The translations under genes and the position numbers were made by a program. From contig CP053716.1 of the NCBI GenBank assembly GCA_013201155.1, positions 1,302,001 to 1,366,000 of the forward strand: 64,000 nucleotides of DNA, written 5' to 3'. The notes under the pieces were generated by a model. The model saw nothing but the letters and a program-made list of their open reading frames with translations, was not told the origin of the DNA and did not search any database. Below, piece by piece: positions 25,040-34,055 of the stretch. Source of the stretch: Berryella wangjianweii. Lineage in GTDB: Bacteria; Actinomycetota; Coriobacteriia; Coriobacteriales; Eggerthellaceae. How positions within the stretch are numbered: the first letter of the stretch is position 1; every line of letters begins with the position of its first letter.

Positions 25040-27124
25040 ATGGCTTCTACCAACCTTCACGACATCGACTATCGCGACCTGAAGGATCCCGTGCGCAACG
25101 TGTACGTGGACCCCGAGCGCCGCGCGCTGATCCGCACCGAGGACGTGTACCAGATGGACATCGAGGTGGGCACGGTGGGCTATTCCGACACGCTGCTGTC
25201 GGTGATCGCGAACTACCGCAACAGCGGCCGCCCCGCAGGCTACAACGCCCAGTGCATGGTGGGGAAGGCGAAGAAGGGCGAGGTGGCCCTGAAGCTGTTC
25301 GCGGTGGTGGATCCCGACGCGCATGCGTTCGTGAAGGTGGGCTTTCAGTCGCGCGGCTGCCTGGCCGTTACCGCCTGCGCCAGCGTGGCCTGCACCATGA
25401 TCGAGGGGCGCACCTTCAAGGAGGCCCTGGAGGTGACGGCTGACGATATCCGTCGCGCCGTGGACGGCGTGCCGGCTGACAAGTCGTACACGCCGTACTT
25501 CGCCGTGGAGGGAATTCGTGCGCTGGTGGGCGACTACTGGCTGCGAAACGGCATGACCCTGGACGAGTTCAATGCGCGCGGGCTGTGCGACGATCAGTGT
25601 CTGGGCTGTCTGCTGTGCGAGAACTGCTCGCTGCGCAGCTTCCGCATCGAGCGCTTGGTGGATGCCACGTACATGCCCGCGTATGAGGCTGCGAACCGGG
25701 AGTCTGCCGTTGTCGCCGCCCCCGCGCCCGCCGAGCAGGCGCCCGCGGCATCGGAGGACGCAGCGCCTTTGAGCGCGGCGCTGGATGCTCAGGGCGGCTC
25801 TGACCGTTCGGTTGAAGAGGGGGAAGACGCGGGCGTCGCGCCTGCGCCTGCGGTCGTCGGGGTTGCGGCGCCTTTGGCCGGTTCCTTCGCGGAGGTCGCG
25901 GACGATGTGCTCGGCATCGGGGCAGACGCGGGGGCCGACACTCAGCGCGTTGCGGGGGCCGACCTGGAGATGCGTGCAGACGCCGGCGCGCTGGTCAGCG
26001 CGACGGCCGGGGCTGTGGCGGCCCCTCAGACGCCGGAGCAGCGCGACGTGCTGGAACGCAATGCGCTGGCTCGGGTGTTCGACGACGTGCGGATGCAGTC
26101 GGCTGCGGGCTTGCTGGTGATTCCTCCTCGGTGGAACGAGCTGGGCCTGGTGCCTGAGCATCTTGATGCGGATCGATTCGAGATGATGGTGTACGAGTAC
26201 GTGCGCGAGCACGGCTGCGAGGAGAGGCGCCCCGCTGCCGACGAGGCGAGCGGCGGCGAGGCGGCGGGAGAGGGCGTTGCGGCATCCGCCCGCTTCGCGC
26301 GCCGCAGCCGGTTTCGCACGGCTACGAAGCCCGTGGGCGTACCGCGGTTCTTCGACCCCGTGCGCCTGGCTGAAGACGACGTCCCGCACCCTGGTGAGGA
26401 CGGCGATTCCGATGCGACCCGCTCTGCCGACGTGACTGCGACCTCCTCGGAAGCCGCCGTGGCCGCAGGGGGGAGCACTCGCGCTGCCGTCGTGGGGGCC
26501 GATGCCGATGACGGCGTGTCCTCCGGGGGCACTGGCGGGGCTGTCGCCCGCCCGGATGCGGCGCTTCCCACGGCAGGGACCTCGGCAGGCGCTGCGGCTG
26601 CTGCCTACAACGCCTCGGTTCACGACCAGGTATTCGGTTCGCTCAGCCTGCCCGAGGGCTACAGGCTGGTTGAGCGTGACGGCTCGTATGTGCTGGTGCC
26701 TCTGGAGGCCCAGGACGCCTACGCCCCGCTGATGGTGGAATGCTCCACCATTGCGGTGATCGAGGGCGAGTACGAGTACTATCTGTACGACACCGAAGCC
26801 ATGACCAGCTCGTTTGCTCATTGGAGCTTCCTGGCAGCCGAGGGAAACGATGCGGCGACGCTGGTGGACTGCGTGCGCGAGGAGTCGCGCCTGTACCCAC
26901 GCCCGATGCCCGCCAGCGGCTTCTCCAACCGACCCTTCCATAAGACCCCCGACGAGGTGGAGCGCATATTCGCCGAGGTGCGGGAGTCGGGGAACTACCC
27001 CGACATCGAGCGCACGGTGGCCTCGAACGGCGATGTGTACTTCTACTCCACGCGCTATCTCGACCCCGACTACGCGGCCTCGCTGGCTGAGTGGCGGGCG
27101 GTGGGACGCAAGATGTCCGTGTAG
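25040..27124 (+). CDS. IscU/NifU-like scaffold domain fused to a long C-terminal region of unknown function
   Basis: The start at 25040 (MASTNLHD) has AAGGAA upstream. Residues 1-175 resemble the NifU/IscU scaffold: YRNSGRPAGYNAQCMVG, then VGFQSRGCLAVTACASVACT, MIEGRTFKEALEVTADDIR, and FAVEGIRALVGDY. Two scaffold Cys are kept, but the third (usually HCS before the final helix) is replaced by TPY. A dense Cys cluster (CDDQCLGCLLCENC, about 183-196) follows. Then come about 320 disordered Ala/Glu residues and a folded 160-residue C-terminal domain (LSLPEGYRLVERDG...NRPFHKTPDEVERIFAEV) that was not recognised. Fe-S assembly or storage is a guess. Confidence 0.65.
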   Translation: MASTNLHDIDYRDLKDPVRNVYVDPERRALIRTEDVYQMDIEVGTVGYSDTLLSVIANYRNSGRPAGYNAQCMVGKAKKGEVALKLFAVVDPDAHAFVKVGFQSRGCLAVTACASVACTMIEGRTFKEALEVTADDIRRAVDGVPADKSYTPYFAVEGIRALVGDYWLRNGMTLDEFNARGLCDDQCLGCLLCENCSLRSFRIERLVDATYMPAYEAANRESAVVAAPAPAEQAPAASEDAAPLSAALDAQGGSDRSVEEGEDAGVAPAPAVVGVAAPLAGSFAEVADDVLGIGADAGADTQRVAGADLEMRADAGALVSATAGAVAAPQTPEQRDVLERNALARVFDDVRMQSAAGLLVIPPRWNELGLVPEHLDADRFEMMVYEYVREHGCEERRPAADEASGGEAAGEGVAASARFARRSRFRTATKPVGVPRFFDPVRLAEDDVPHPGEDGDSDATRSADVTATSSEAAVAAGGSTRAAVVGADADDGVSSGGTGGAVARPDAALPTAGTSAGAAAAAYNASVHDQVFGSLSLPEGYRLVERDGSYVLVPLEAQDAYAPLMVECSTIAVIEGEYEYYLYDTEAMTSSFAHWSFLAAEGNDAATLVDCVREESRLYPRPMPASGFSNRPFHKTPDEVERIFAEVRESGNYPDIERTVASNGDVYFYSTRYLDPDYAASLAEWRAVGRKMSV

Positions 27125-27251
27125 TCCGTGTAGCGCCCTTCATCGACGCTGCGGGACCGCGCGCCGCCGGACCTCATTGCCGGGCGGCGCGCATGGCCGG
27201 GCGATCCGGATTGTCGGGCGGTTTGAAGTTCGAAGCCCCGCAGCGTCGAAT

Positions 27252-27277
27252 CCCCCGAGGGACGCGTCCCTCGGGGG
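27252..27277. terminator. 26-bp perfect palindrome
   Basis: The two arms meet at GACGCGTC with no natural loop, giving a 13-bp-arm perfect palindrome in the gap after the NifU-like gene. It could act as a terminator or as a protein-binding site. Confidence 0.4.
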
Positions 27278-27296
27278 GATCTTCATGTCACACATG

Positions 27297-27341
27297 AAAA
27301 GCCCCGCCTCTGACCAGCCGGAAGGCAGCCAGGGGCGGGGC
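27297..27341 (-). terminator. Rho-independent terminator of the AOR gene
   Basis: Read on the minus strand, GCCCCGCCCCTGGCTGCC pairs with the sequence ending GAGGCGGGGC and is followed by TTTT. It lies 84 bp after the AOR stop. A second perfect 10-bp-arm hairpin (CGCCCCGACG/CGTCGGGGCG, 27354-27381) stands just before it. Confidence 0.7.
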
Positions 27342-27424
27342 GAGGCGGTCAACCGCCCCGACGCTCGCGAACGTCGGGGCGACCTTGAAGGAGCGACCGC
27401 GCGGCCGTTCCCCAAGTGCATTGC

Positions 27425-29560
27425 TTACGGAAGAAGGCCCAGCTTGTCCAGCTCTTCCTTCACGTCAGCCATGTCGTAGGTGTCCAGGCACTCCTTGGTG
27501 GGGCAGCCCAGCTTCTCGTGCCAGCCGAACTTTCCGTACACCATGGTCAGGGCCTTGGCGAAGTCGTCGCGGTCCATCTTGTTGGTGCCCTTGGTGAAGG
27601 TGTCCTTGCCGGGATCCTTGGTGAACGCCCACTCGGTGATCTTGTCGTGGTCGTCGCGCATGTTGTTGTTGCCGATCGACCCATCGGCCTTCCTCATGCC
27701 GCGCACGGTGTTGGCCCGCTGCAGGGTCATGATCTTGGCGCCGGCCTTGTACAGGTCGTCGGTGGTGGTTTCCACGCCGGTGACCGCGGTGAAGAACTTG
27801 GCCTCAAGGTCGAGGTCGCCGCGGTAGTCGCGCGCCTTGGTGGGGCTCATGGTCATGGGCCACACCCAGTTGCACAGGGTCAGCGAGTCGTGCAGCACAT
27901 CGGTGACGATGCTCCACCAGCAGAAGTTGGCCTTCGCGTCGTTCATGGGCGTGTAGTTGTTGTCGGGGTCGATGGCCTCCGCGCCGCCCCACACCTCGGC
28001 GGCGATCTGCTGCTTCAGCTCGAAGGGCAGGCCGCAGCCCTGGAAGTTCACGGCGGAGTGGATCATGTCGTCGCGGTTGAACATCATGTTGTACACGCCG
28101 CCCACCTGGCCGAAGCACTCGATGGAGTGGTGCACGGGCCAGCCGCGATAGTTCACCAGGGCGCTCGCGGTGGTGTCGAACCACTTCATGTCGTCCCAGC
28201 GCTTGCACCACACGATCGGGCCGTGGCCTATGTACGACATCTCGTTGTCGTTCTGCGCGATGTGGCGCAGCACCTCCACCATCAGGCTGGGGTCGTTGGT
28301 CTTGAACTTCTCCCAGTCGAACTTCGCATACTCCTCGGCAGGCAGCACGCGCTCGAAGATGCCGCTGGCATAGCAGTGGGCGATGTCGCGGTACAGCTGG
28401 GCGTAGTTGCACCACAGACCCAGGTCGTCCACGGTCGAGCCCATCACCTGGTTCCAGATCACGTGGTCATCGGAGTTCTTCTTGATGGTGGTCTTGTCGC
28501 CCAAAAGGGGGATCATGTACAGGAAGGGGAAGTTGGTGACGCAGGTGTTGCCGGTGGTCTCGAAGCCGCCTGCCTCGCCGCTCTTGGGAACGCGCAGGTC
28601 AGAGTAGCAGTGCACCGGGCAGCCATGACAGCCGTCCATCTTCACCGTGTACTTCTCGGCCTCGGGCCCGTCGTCCTTGGTGGACTTCATGCAGCGATAG
28701 CCCATGGTGTTCAGCTCGCCGGGCTTCGGCTCGCCGGTCTCCACGGCGCCGCCTTCGGCCAGGGCCCAGTACAGGTCCTTCTTGGCCGTCCAGCGCGAGC
28801 CCTCGTCGTAGAACTCGGCCCACTCCTGCTGCGTGGAGGGAACCACGTGATTGTTGTTCGAGCCGATGATCTCACTGATCATGTAGTCGGACAGGTCGGC
28901 CACGGCCTGCGGGTCCTTCACGTACACCGAGCCGTTGCCCTGCACCACGATGCCCTTCAGCATCTTCGAGCCCATGATGGCGCCCAGGCCCGCGCCCGCC
29001 GAGTGGTTGCGCGAGTTGATCATGCACGCGTAGGGCAGCAGGTTCTCGCCCGCCTGGCCGATCGAGGCCACGCAGCAGTCCACGCCCTCAACGCGGCTCA
29101 GGGCCTCGGTGGTGGCATGGGTGCCCGTGCCCCATACGAACGAGGCGTCCTTGATCTGCACGTCGTCGTCCTTGATGCACAGGTACACCGGGCTGGCGGA
29201 CTTTCCCTCCACCACGATGGCGTCCCAGCCGGCAAGCTTCAGCTTGGCGCCGAACATGCCGCCCGTATGGGCGTCCACTACCAGGTTGTCGGTGGTGAAG
29301 GTTGACAGGAAGCTGATGGTGGTGCGGCCGGCCAGCGGCACGCCCGAAGCCGTCAGCGGCCCGACGGCGTACACGATCTTCGACTCCTCCGCGTAGGGGT
29401 CGGTGCCGGCGGGAACCTCGTCGTACATGATCTTGTTGGCGAGGCCCATGCCGCCGATGTATTCCTTGTAGGGCTCGGTGGAATCGACGGTGACCTGACG
29501 GGTGGTCAGGTTCACACGAAGAAACTTGCCCGCCCATCCATATGACGTAGCGTCAGCCAT
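27425..29560 (-). CDS. Aldehyde ferredoxin oxidoreductase family protein (tungstopterin)
   Basis: A 711-residue AOR-family enzyme. The start at 29560 (MADATSYGW) has GGGAG upstream. The N-terminal domain carries GWAGKFLRVNLTTRQV, EYIGGMGLANKIMYDE, and NHSAGAGLGAIMGSK, typical of the pterin-binding domain. A CHGCPVHC cluster motif follows in the middle domain for the [4Fe-4S] centre. The family oxidises aldehydes or reduces acids with W-bispterin; this branch resembles YdhV-like proteins. The divergent Tat ferredoxin at 29885 is the likely partner, though the AOR itself has no export signal. Substrate unknown. Confidence 0.88.
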   Translation of the reverse strand: MADATSYGWAGKFLRVNLTTRQVTVDSTEPYKEYIGGMGLANKIMYDEVPAGTDPYAEESKIVYAVGPLTASGVPLAGRTTISFLSTFTTDNLVVDAHTGGMFGAKLKLAGWDAIVVEGKSASPVYLCIKDDDVQIKDASFVWGTGTHATTEALSRVEGVDCCVASIGQAGENLLPYACMINSRNHSAGAGLGAIMGSKMLKGIVVQGNGSVYVKDPQAVADLSDYMISEIIGSNNNHVVPSTQQEWAEFYDEGSRWTAKKDLYWALAEGGAVETGEPKPGELNTMGYRCMKSTKDDGPEAEKYTVKMDGCHGCPVHCYSDLRVPKSGEAGGFETTGNTCVTNFPFLYMIPLLGDKTTIKKNSDDHVIWNQVMGSTVDDLGLWCNYAQLYRDIAHCYASGIFERVLPAEEYAKFDWEKFKTNDPSLMVEVLRHIAQNDNEMSYIGHGPIVWCKRWDDMKWFDTTASALVNYRGWPVHHSIECFGQVGGVYNMMFNRDDMIHSAVNFQGCGLPFELKQQIAAEVWGGAEAIDPDNNYTPMNDAKANFCWWSIVTDVLHDSLTLCNWVWPMTMSPTKARDYRGDLDLEAKFFTAVTGVETTTDDLYKAGAKIMTLQRANTVRGMRKADGSIGNNNMRDDHDKITEWAFTKDPGKDTFTKGTNKMDRDDFAKALTMVYGKFGWHEKLGCPTKECLDTYDMADVKEELDKLGLLP

Positions 29561-29683
29561 GTTGGTTTCTCCCAATCTCTCTTGGTCCCAGCGTTGCGTG
29601 GCCTGGACAGAGCGATGGGGTGCGGATTTGATTCCGTTGTGGCCATGATGCTCCGTAGGCGGCAAAGGGCGTCCCCTGTTTGG

Positions 29684-29724
29684 GGGTAATCGGGCGAAAA
29701 ATGCCCCTGATCAGACGATTACCC
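29684..29724. promoter_or_regulatory. Candidate operator in the AOR/ferredoxin divergent region
   Basis: GGGTAATCG (29684-29692) and CGATTACCC (29716-29724) are perfect 9-bp inverted repeats 23 bases apart. A CCCC/GGGG dyad (29673-29685) adjoins. The 324-bp region between the AOR and the ferredoxin gene has no gene and probably holds both promoters. Confidence 0.45.
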
Positions 29725-29884
29725 GAAAGGAGGGGAGGGCGTTCGCGCGCGTGGCCTCATAGTGTCCTACGTTGCGTGGCCTTGGTCGAGTGGGGGTCGA
29801 CGCCGGATCGGGTGGGGGAGAGAGCCCACGCCATCCGGCGCGAGATATCATTCGTTGCCAATGCTGTGAGGGGGACAATCAGGA

Positions 29885-30598
29885 ATGCCGGACATCAAGA
29901 CGAATGCCGAGCCGGTACGCGAGCAGCAGTCCGCTGCCGATACCGATGCCGCATCGGCGAAGAGCACCATCACGCGGCGAAACGTCCTGGCGCTTGCCGG
30001 AACCGGCGTTGCCGGCCTGGTGGCGGGAGGCGTGCTGGCGTCGTGGGGCGTCACTCAGGAACGCATCGCCAGCGGCGACCTGGACCTGCGCACCACGCCC
30101 ACCAAGATGATCGTTACCGACCGCGCCCGCTGCTCGGGCTGCCAGCGCTGCGAGATGATGTGCACGCTGCGCAACGACGGTCGCGTGTGCCAGAACATCG
30201 CCCGCGTGCGGGTGTGGGGCAACTACAACTTCGGCAAGAGCGTCGATACGGGCGACGGTGCGATCACGGGCAACTGCCAGTTCACGGTTGAGCATTGCAA
30301 GCAGTGCGCCGATCCGTGGTGCGCGAAGTACTGCCCGACCCACGCGATTCACTCCGACCCGAAGTCGGGCGCGCGCGTGGTGGACGGCAAGAAGTGCATC
30401 GGCTGCGGCATGTGCACCCAGGCCTGTCCGTGGGACATGCCCCGTGTGGACACCGACACGGGCATCTCGACGAAGTGCATCTCGTGCGGCCGCTGCGCCC
30501 AGCAGTGCCCGAACGGGGCCATCCAGTTCATCGACTGGAAGGACATCGCCCAGGCCGTGATCGACAAGGGCGTGGTGCGCACCACCACCATCGTCTAG
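29885..30598 (+). CDS. Tat-exported four-cluster ferredoxin (YdhY/NrfC-like)
   Basis: A 237-residue protein with a twin-arginine signal (ITRRNVLALAG) and hydrophobic stretch, followed by Cys groups CSGCQRCEMMC, CKQCADPWCAKYCP, CIGCGMCTQACP, and CISCGRCAQQCP for four [4Fe-4S] clusters. It is divergent from the AOR and begins a run of genes (chaperone, PsrABC-like reductase) on the plus strand. It may move electrons between the AOR side and the membrane, or serve the downstream reductase. Confidence 0.88.
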   Translation: MPDIKTNAEPVREQQSAADTDAASAKSTITRRNVLALAGTGVAGLVAGGVLASWGVTQERIASGDLDLRTTPTKMIVTDRARCSGCQRCEMMCTLRNDGRVCQNIARVRVWGNYNFGKSVDTGDGAITGNCQFTVEHCKQCADPWCAKYCPTHAIHSDPKSGARVVDGKKCIGCGMCTQACPWDMPRVDTDTGISTKCISCGRCAQQCPNGAIQFIDWKDIAQAVIDKGVVRTTTIV

Positions 30599-30655
30599 CA
30601 CGCAATGCGCGAGCAATGTCGAGCAGTGTCCGAGCGAGCTGAGGGGGTGACGGCA

Positions 30656-31279
30656 ATGGACGATGCGGCAGCGATCACGGTGTGCGCGCATGCGTTCATC
30701 GACACCGATCCGCAGCAGTGGGACCAGCTGGTGGAGCCGGCCTCGTGGAGCGAGGTCCGCGCGGCGCTTGAGCGGTTGGCCCGCAGGGGCCTGGCCGATG
30801 CTGGGGCAGGCGCGGGCGATTCCGCCGGCGCCTTCGAGGAGTCGGTGACGCTGGGGGCTCTGGCGACGCCCCCGACCGGCGAGGAGAAGCAGCGCTTCGA
30901 TGCGCGGCACCTCACCGGGGGGCTTCCTGCGTCGGCTCTGCCGGTGGAGTCGCTTTACCCGCAGGCCCAGCGCGCCGGTCGGGCGGCCTACGACGGCCCG
31001 CCCGCTCAGGCGATGCGGCGGCTGATCGCCTCGCTGCCGGCCGCGGTGCCGCCTGAGTTCCGCAGCTGCCCCGATCACCTGGCGCTTCAGCTCGACTGTT
31101 TGGCGACGTTTCTGCGCCTGGGGCGCACGGACGAGGCGGTGCGGCTGATCGACGAGCGTCTGGCCTGGTTGCCGCGGTATCGCGCGCGCCTTTCCGAGCT
31201 GGACGATGCGGCCTTCGCCTGCGCTGTTGTGGATGCTCTGATCGGCCTGCGTGCGGCCACGCTGCGCGCGAGCCAATAG
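30656..31279 (+). CDS. TorD/DmsD-family chaperone
   Basis: The start at 30656 is set by a GAGGGGGTGA site; an ATG at 30605 has none. The 207-residue, all-helical, Ala-rich product carries the family signatures LPVESLYP and CPDHLALQLDCLATFLRLG. These proteins bind Tat signal peptides and the apo form of molybdoenzymes until the cofactor is inserted. Its target should be the Mo-enzyme 51 bp downstream. Confidence 0.8.
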   Translation: MDDAAAITVCAHAFIDTDPQQWDQLVEPASWSEVRAALERLARRGLADAGAGAGDSAGAFEESVTLGALATPPTGEEKQRFDARHLTGGLPASALPVESLYPQAQRAGRAAYDGPPAQAMRRLIASLPAAVPPEFRSCPDHLALQLDCLATFLRLGRTDEAVRLIDERLAWLPRYRARLSELDDAAFACAVVDALIGLRAATLRASQ

Positions 31280-31330
31280 GAACGCCCGCCCGACACACTC
31301 GCGTTTTCGTATACAGGAAGGAAGACAGCA

Positions 31331-33508
31331 ATGTCTGAACATGCTTTCACCAGGCGCAGCTTCTTGGCTGCCGGAGCCGTGGCCACGGGCCTGGCGGCTA
31401 CCGGGGGCCTTGTGGGCTGCTCGTCTGGAGGCTCCGTTTCCAACGAGGCCACGCGCATCGTGCATTCGCTGTGCGGTGGGTGCTCCAGCAAGTGCGGCTT
31501 CACGGCCTACGTGAACGACGGCAAGCTGACCAAGCAGATCGGCGACCTGGCCCACAAGGATGCGGCCGGCAAGCTGTGCGCCCGCGGCTACGGCTATGCC
31601 AACGTGGCCTTCTCGCCCGACCGTCTTACCGACCCGCTGAAGCGCGACGAGAAGGGCGGCTTCCAGAAGATCAGCTGGGAGCAGGCCTACGAGGAGATCG
31701 CGCAGAAGGTGGCCGACATCGTGAGCGCGTCGGGCCCCGAGGCCCTGGCCATGATCCACGACCCGCGTCCGTCGGGCAGCTACTACGCCCCGCGTTTCAT
31801 GAAGGCTCTGGGGTCGAACAACGTGTACACCCACGGCCCGGCGTGCTACTCGTCGCGGCGCGGCGGGTTCAAGGCCGTGCTGGGCAAGAACGACTGGTCC
31901 AGCGACGTCGAGCACGCCAAGATGACCATGTTCATCGGCCGCAGCTATGCGGACGGCATCAAGCCCACCCAGATCATGCAGCTTCAGCGCGCCCACGAGA
32001 ACGGCTCGAAGGTGGTGCTGGTCGATCCGCGCTGCAACAACACCATGCCCTTCGCCAGCGAGTGGGTGCCGATCAAGCCGGGCACCGACCTGGCCCTGGT
32101 GCTGGCCCTGTCGCACGAGCTGGTGCGCACGGGTGGCTATGCCAAGGACTTCGTGAAGGAGAACGTCGAGGGCTTCGATGAGTGGTGGGCCTACGTGCGC
32201 ACCTGCACCCCCACGTGGGCCGAGCCCATCACGGGCATTCCCGCCGACACCATTTCGCGCCTGGCCGCCGACTTCGCCGCTGCGGCGCCCCATGCCTCGA
32301 TCGAGTCCAGCTGGCGCGCGGCCTTCGGCTGCATGTACACCAACTCGGGCGAGACCGGCCGTGCGGTGGCGATCTTCAACACGCTGCTGGGCTGCTGGAA
32401 CCAGAAGGGCGGCGCCCTGTTCTACCCCAGCGTGAAGCCGGGCAGCCTTGACAAGGCCAAGTTCGCCCCGCTGCCCAAGAACGACGCCAAGCCCTACGGC
32501 AACGACGAGTTCAAGCTGGGACCCGAGTCGAATGTGCTGGCCGCGGCCGAGGGCGCGCGCAAGGGCGACCTGAAGGGGTTCTTCTTCTACAACTCGAACA
32601 TGGTGGCCGGCTATCAGAACCCCGCCCACCTGAAGGAGTGCATGAAGAACCTGGACCTGTGCGTGGTAATCGACGTGCAGATGAGCGAGACCGCCCAGCT
32701 GGCCGATTACGTGCTGCCCGAGTGCAGCTACCTTGAGCGCTTCGAGGTGCCCCAGTTCATCGGCGGGCGCGTTCCCACGGTGTCGGTGCGCGACCAGGTG
32801 CTGGATTTGATTCATCCCAACACCAAGTCGTGCGACCGAATCTTCACCGAGCTGGCCGAGGCGTGCGGTGCGGGCAAGTACTTCACGTTCACCGTGGAGG
32901 AGCTGGCCGAGGCCCAGCTGAAGTCGGTGGGCCGCAGCCTGACCGAGCTGCGCCGCGTGGGCACCCTCAGCTTTGCTGACAAGGAGTTCTCGTACGGCAC
33001 CCCGGTGAAGTGGGGCACCAAGTCGGGCAAGATCATGTTCGCCAACCCCGCGGTAACCGAGTACGGCTACAGCGCGGTGCCTCAGTGGATCCCGCCGTCG
33101 GTGGAGCCTGCCGAGGGGCAGTACCGCCTGATCGGCGGCAAGCAGTCGGTGCAGAGCCACAACCAGTCGGTGAACGTGGGCACGCTGTTCGAGATCTCGC
33201 GCGAGTACGGTCTTGAGCGCCTGTGGATGCATCCCAGCGTGGCCGAGAAGATCGGCGTGAAGGACGGCGACACCGTCGAGATGTCCAACGACCTTGCCAG
33301 CGGCAAGGTTCGCGTGAAGGTGACCGAGCGCATGAGCCCCTGGGCCGTCTACATGCCCACGCATTACGGCTGCACGGTGAAGGACCAGCATCATGCCTAC
33401 GGCTTCGGCCTGCGCAACATGGACTTCACCGGGTTCAGGATCGAGCCTGGGTACGGCGGTGCCTGCAACCATGAGAACGCGGTTTCGCTGAAGAAGGTGA
33501 ATGCATAA
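31331..33508 (+). CDS. PsrA/PhsA-type molybdopterin oxidoreductase, Tat-exported
   Basis: A 725-residue catalytic subunit. The Tat signal (TRRSFLAAG) ends in a lipobox (GLVGC). The [4Fe-4S] motif CGGCSSKCGF plus LCARG matches the polysulfide/thiosulfate reductase branch, and GPACYSSRRGGF supplies a Cys as candidate Mo ligand. The C-terminal MGD-binding domain ends with HYGCTVKDQHHAYGFGLRN. AGGAAGG precedes the ATG. The stop overlaps the FeS subunit gene by one base. Substrate within the sulfur/oxyanion group cannot be told from sequence. Confidence 0.88.
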   Translation: MSEHAFTRRSFLAAGAVATGLAATGGLVGCSSGGSVSNEATRIVHSLCGGCSSKCGFTAYVNDGKLTKQIGDLAHKDAAGKLCARGYGYANVAFSPDRLTDPLKRDEKGGFQKISWEQAYEEIAQKVADIVSASGPEALAMIHDPRPSGSYYAPRFMKALGSNNVYTHGPACYSSRRGGFKAVLGKNDWSSDVEHAKMTMFIGRSYADGIKPTQIMQLQRAHENGSKVVLVDPRCNNTMPFASEWVPIKPGTDLALVLALSHELVRTGGYAKDFVKENVEGFDEWWAYVRTCTPTWAEPITGIPADTISRLAADFAAAAPHASIESSWRAAFGCMYTNSGETGRAVAIFNTLLGCWNQKGGALFYPSVKPGSLDKAKFAPLPKNDAKPYGNDEFKLGPESNVLAAAEGARKGDLKGFFFYNSNMVAGYQNPAHLKECMKNLDLCVVIDVQMSETAQLADYVLPECSYLERFEVPQFIGGRVPTVSVRDQVLDLIHPNTKSCDRIFTELAEACGAGKYFTFTVEELAEAQLKSVGRSLTELRRVGTLSFADKEFSYGTPVKWGTKSGKIMFANPAVTEYGYSAVPQWIPPSVEPAEGQYRLIGGKQSVQSHNQSVNVGTLFEISREYGLERLWMHPSVAEKIGVKDGDTVEMSNDLASGKVRVKVTERMSPWAVYMPTHYGCTVKDQHHAYGFGLRNMDFTGFRIEPGYGGACNHENAVSLKKVNA

Positions 33509-34050
33509 TGGCACGCTATGGAATGATCATCGACACCACCAAGTGCATCGGGTGCTTCACCTGCCGCACGGCCTGCCAGCGTCAGAACGGCTTGATCGAC
33601 GAAGAGGACTTCGTGCGCTTCGAGACGCGTGACGTGGGAACCTTCCCCCAGGTGGGGTACGAGACGGTGCCGCTGCAGTGCATGCACTGCGACGACGCCC
33701 CCTGCGCCGCCGTATGTCCCACGGGCGCGGCGCACATGGGTACCGACGGCATCGTGCAGGTGGACCACGGCCGCTGCATCGGCTGCCTGTACTGCATGGC
33801 GGCTTGCCCCTATCAGGTGCGCGTGCGCAACAGCGAGACGGGCGCGGTGGACAAGTGCCGCTTCTGCACCGTGTCGGCCTACGCGAACGGCACGGCCATG
33901 TGCACCTGCGTGACGGCGTGCCCCACGGGCGTGCGCACCTTCGGCGACCTTGACGATCCCGATTCCGAGATCTCGAAGATGCTGGTACGCACCAAGGCGA
34001 CGCCCATTGCCGAGGGGCTGTCGAAGCCCAAAGTATTCTACGTGAGGTGA
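33508..34050 (+). CDS. PsrB-like four-cluster ferredoxin subunit
   Basis: A 180-residue subunit with CIGCFTCRTACQ, CMHCDDAPCAAVCP, CIGCLYCMAACP, and CRFC...CTCVTACP, the layout of PsrB/PhsB/NrfC proteins. It overlaps the catalytic gene by one base and the anchor gene follows within 6 bases. It carries electrons from the NrfD-type anchor to the Mo-enzyme. No own export signal. Confidence 0.93.
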   Translation: MARYGMIIDTTKCIGCFTCRTACQRQNGLIDEEDFVRFETRDVGTFPQVGYETVPLQCMHCDDAPCAAVCPTGAAHMGTDGIVQVDHGRCIGCLYCMAACPYQVRVRNSETGAVDKCRFCTVSAYANGTAMCTCVTACPTGVRTFGDLDDPDSEISKMLVRTKATPIAEGLSKPKVFYVR

Positions 34051-34055
34051 TGAGC

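Noticed and set aside
29879-33514. 1211-codon open frame on the minus strand
   Set aside because: It lies antisense to the ferredoxin, chaperone and PsrA-like genes, has His/Arg/Leu-rich shadow composition and no domain; a GC-driven artefact.
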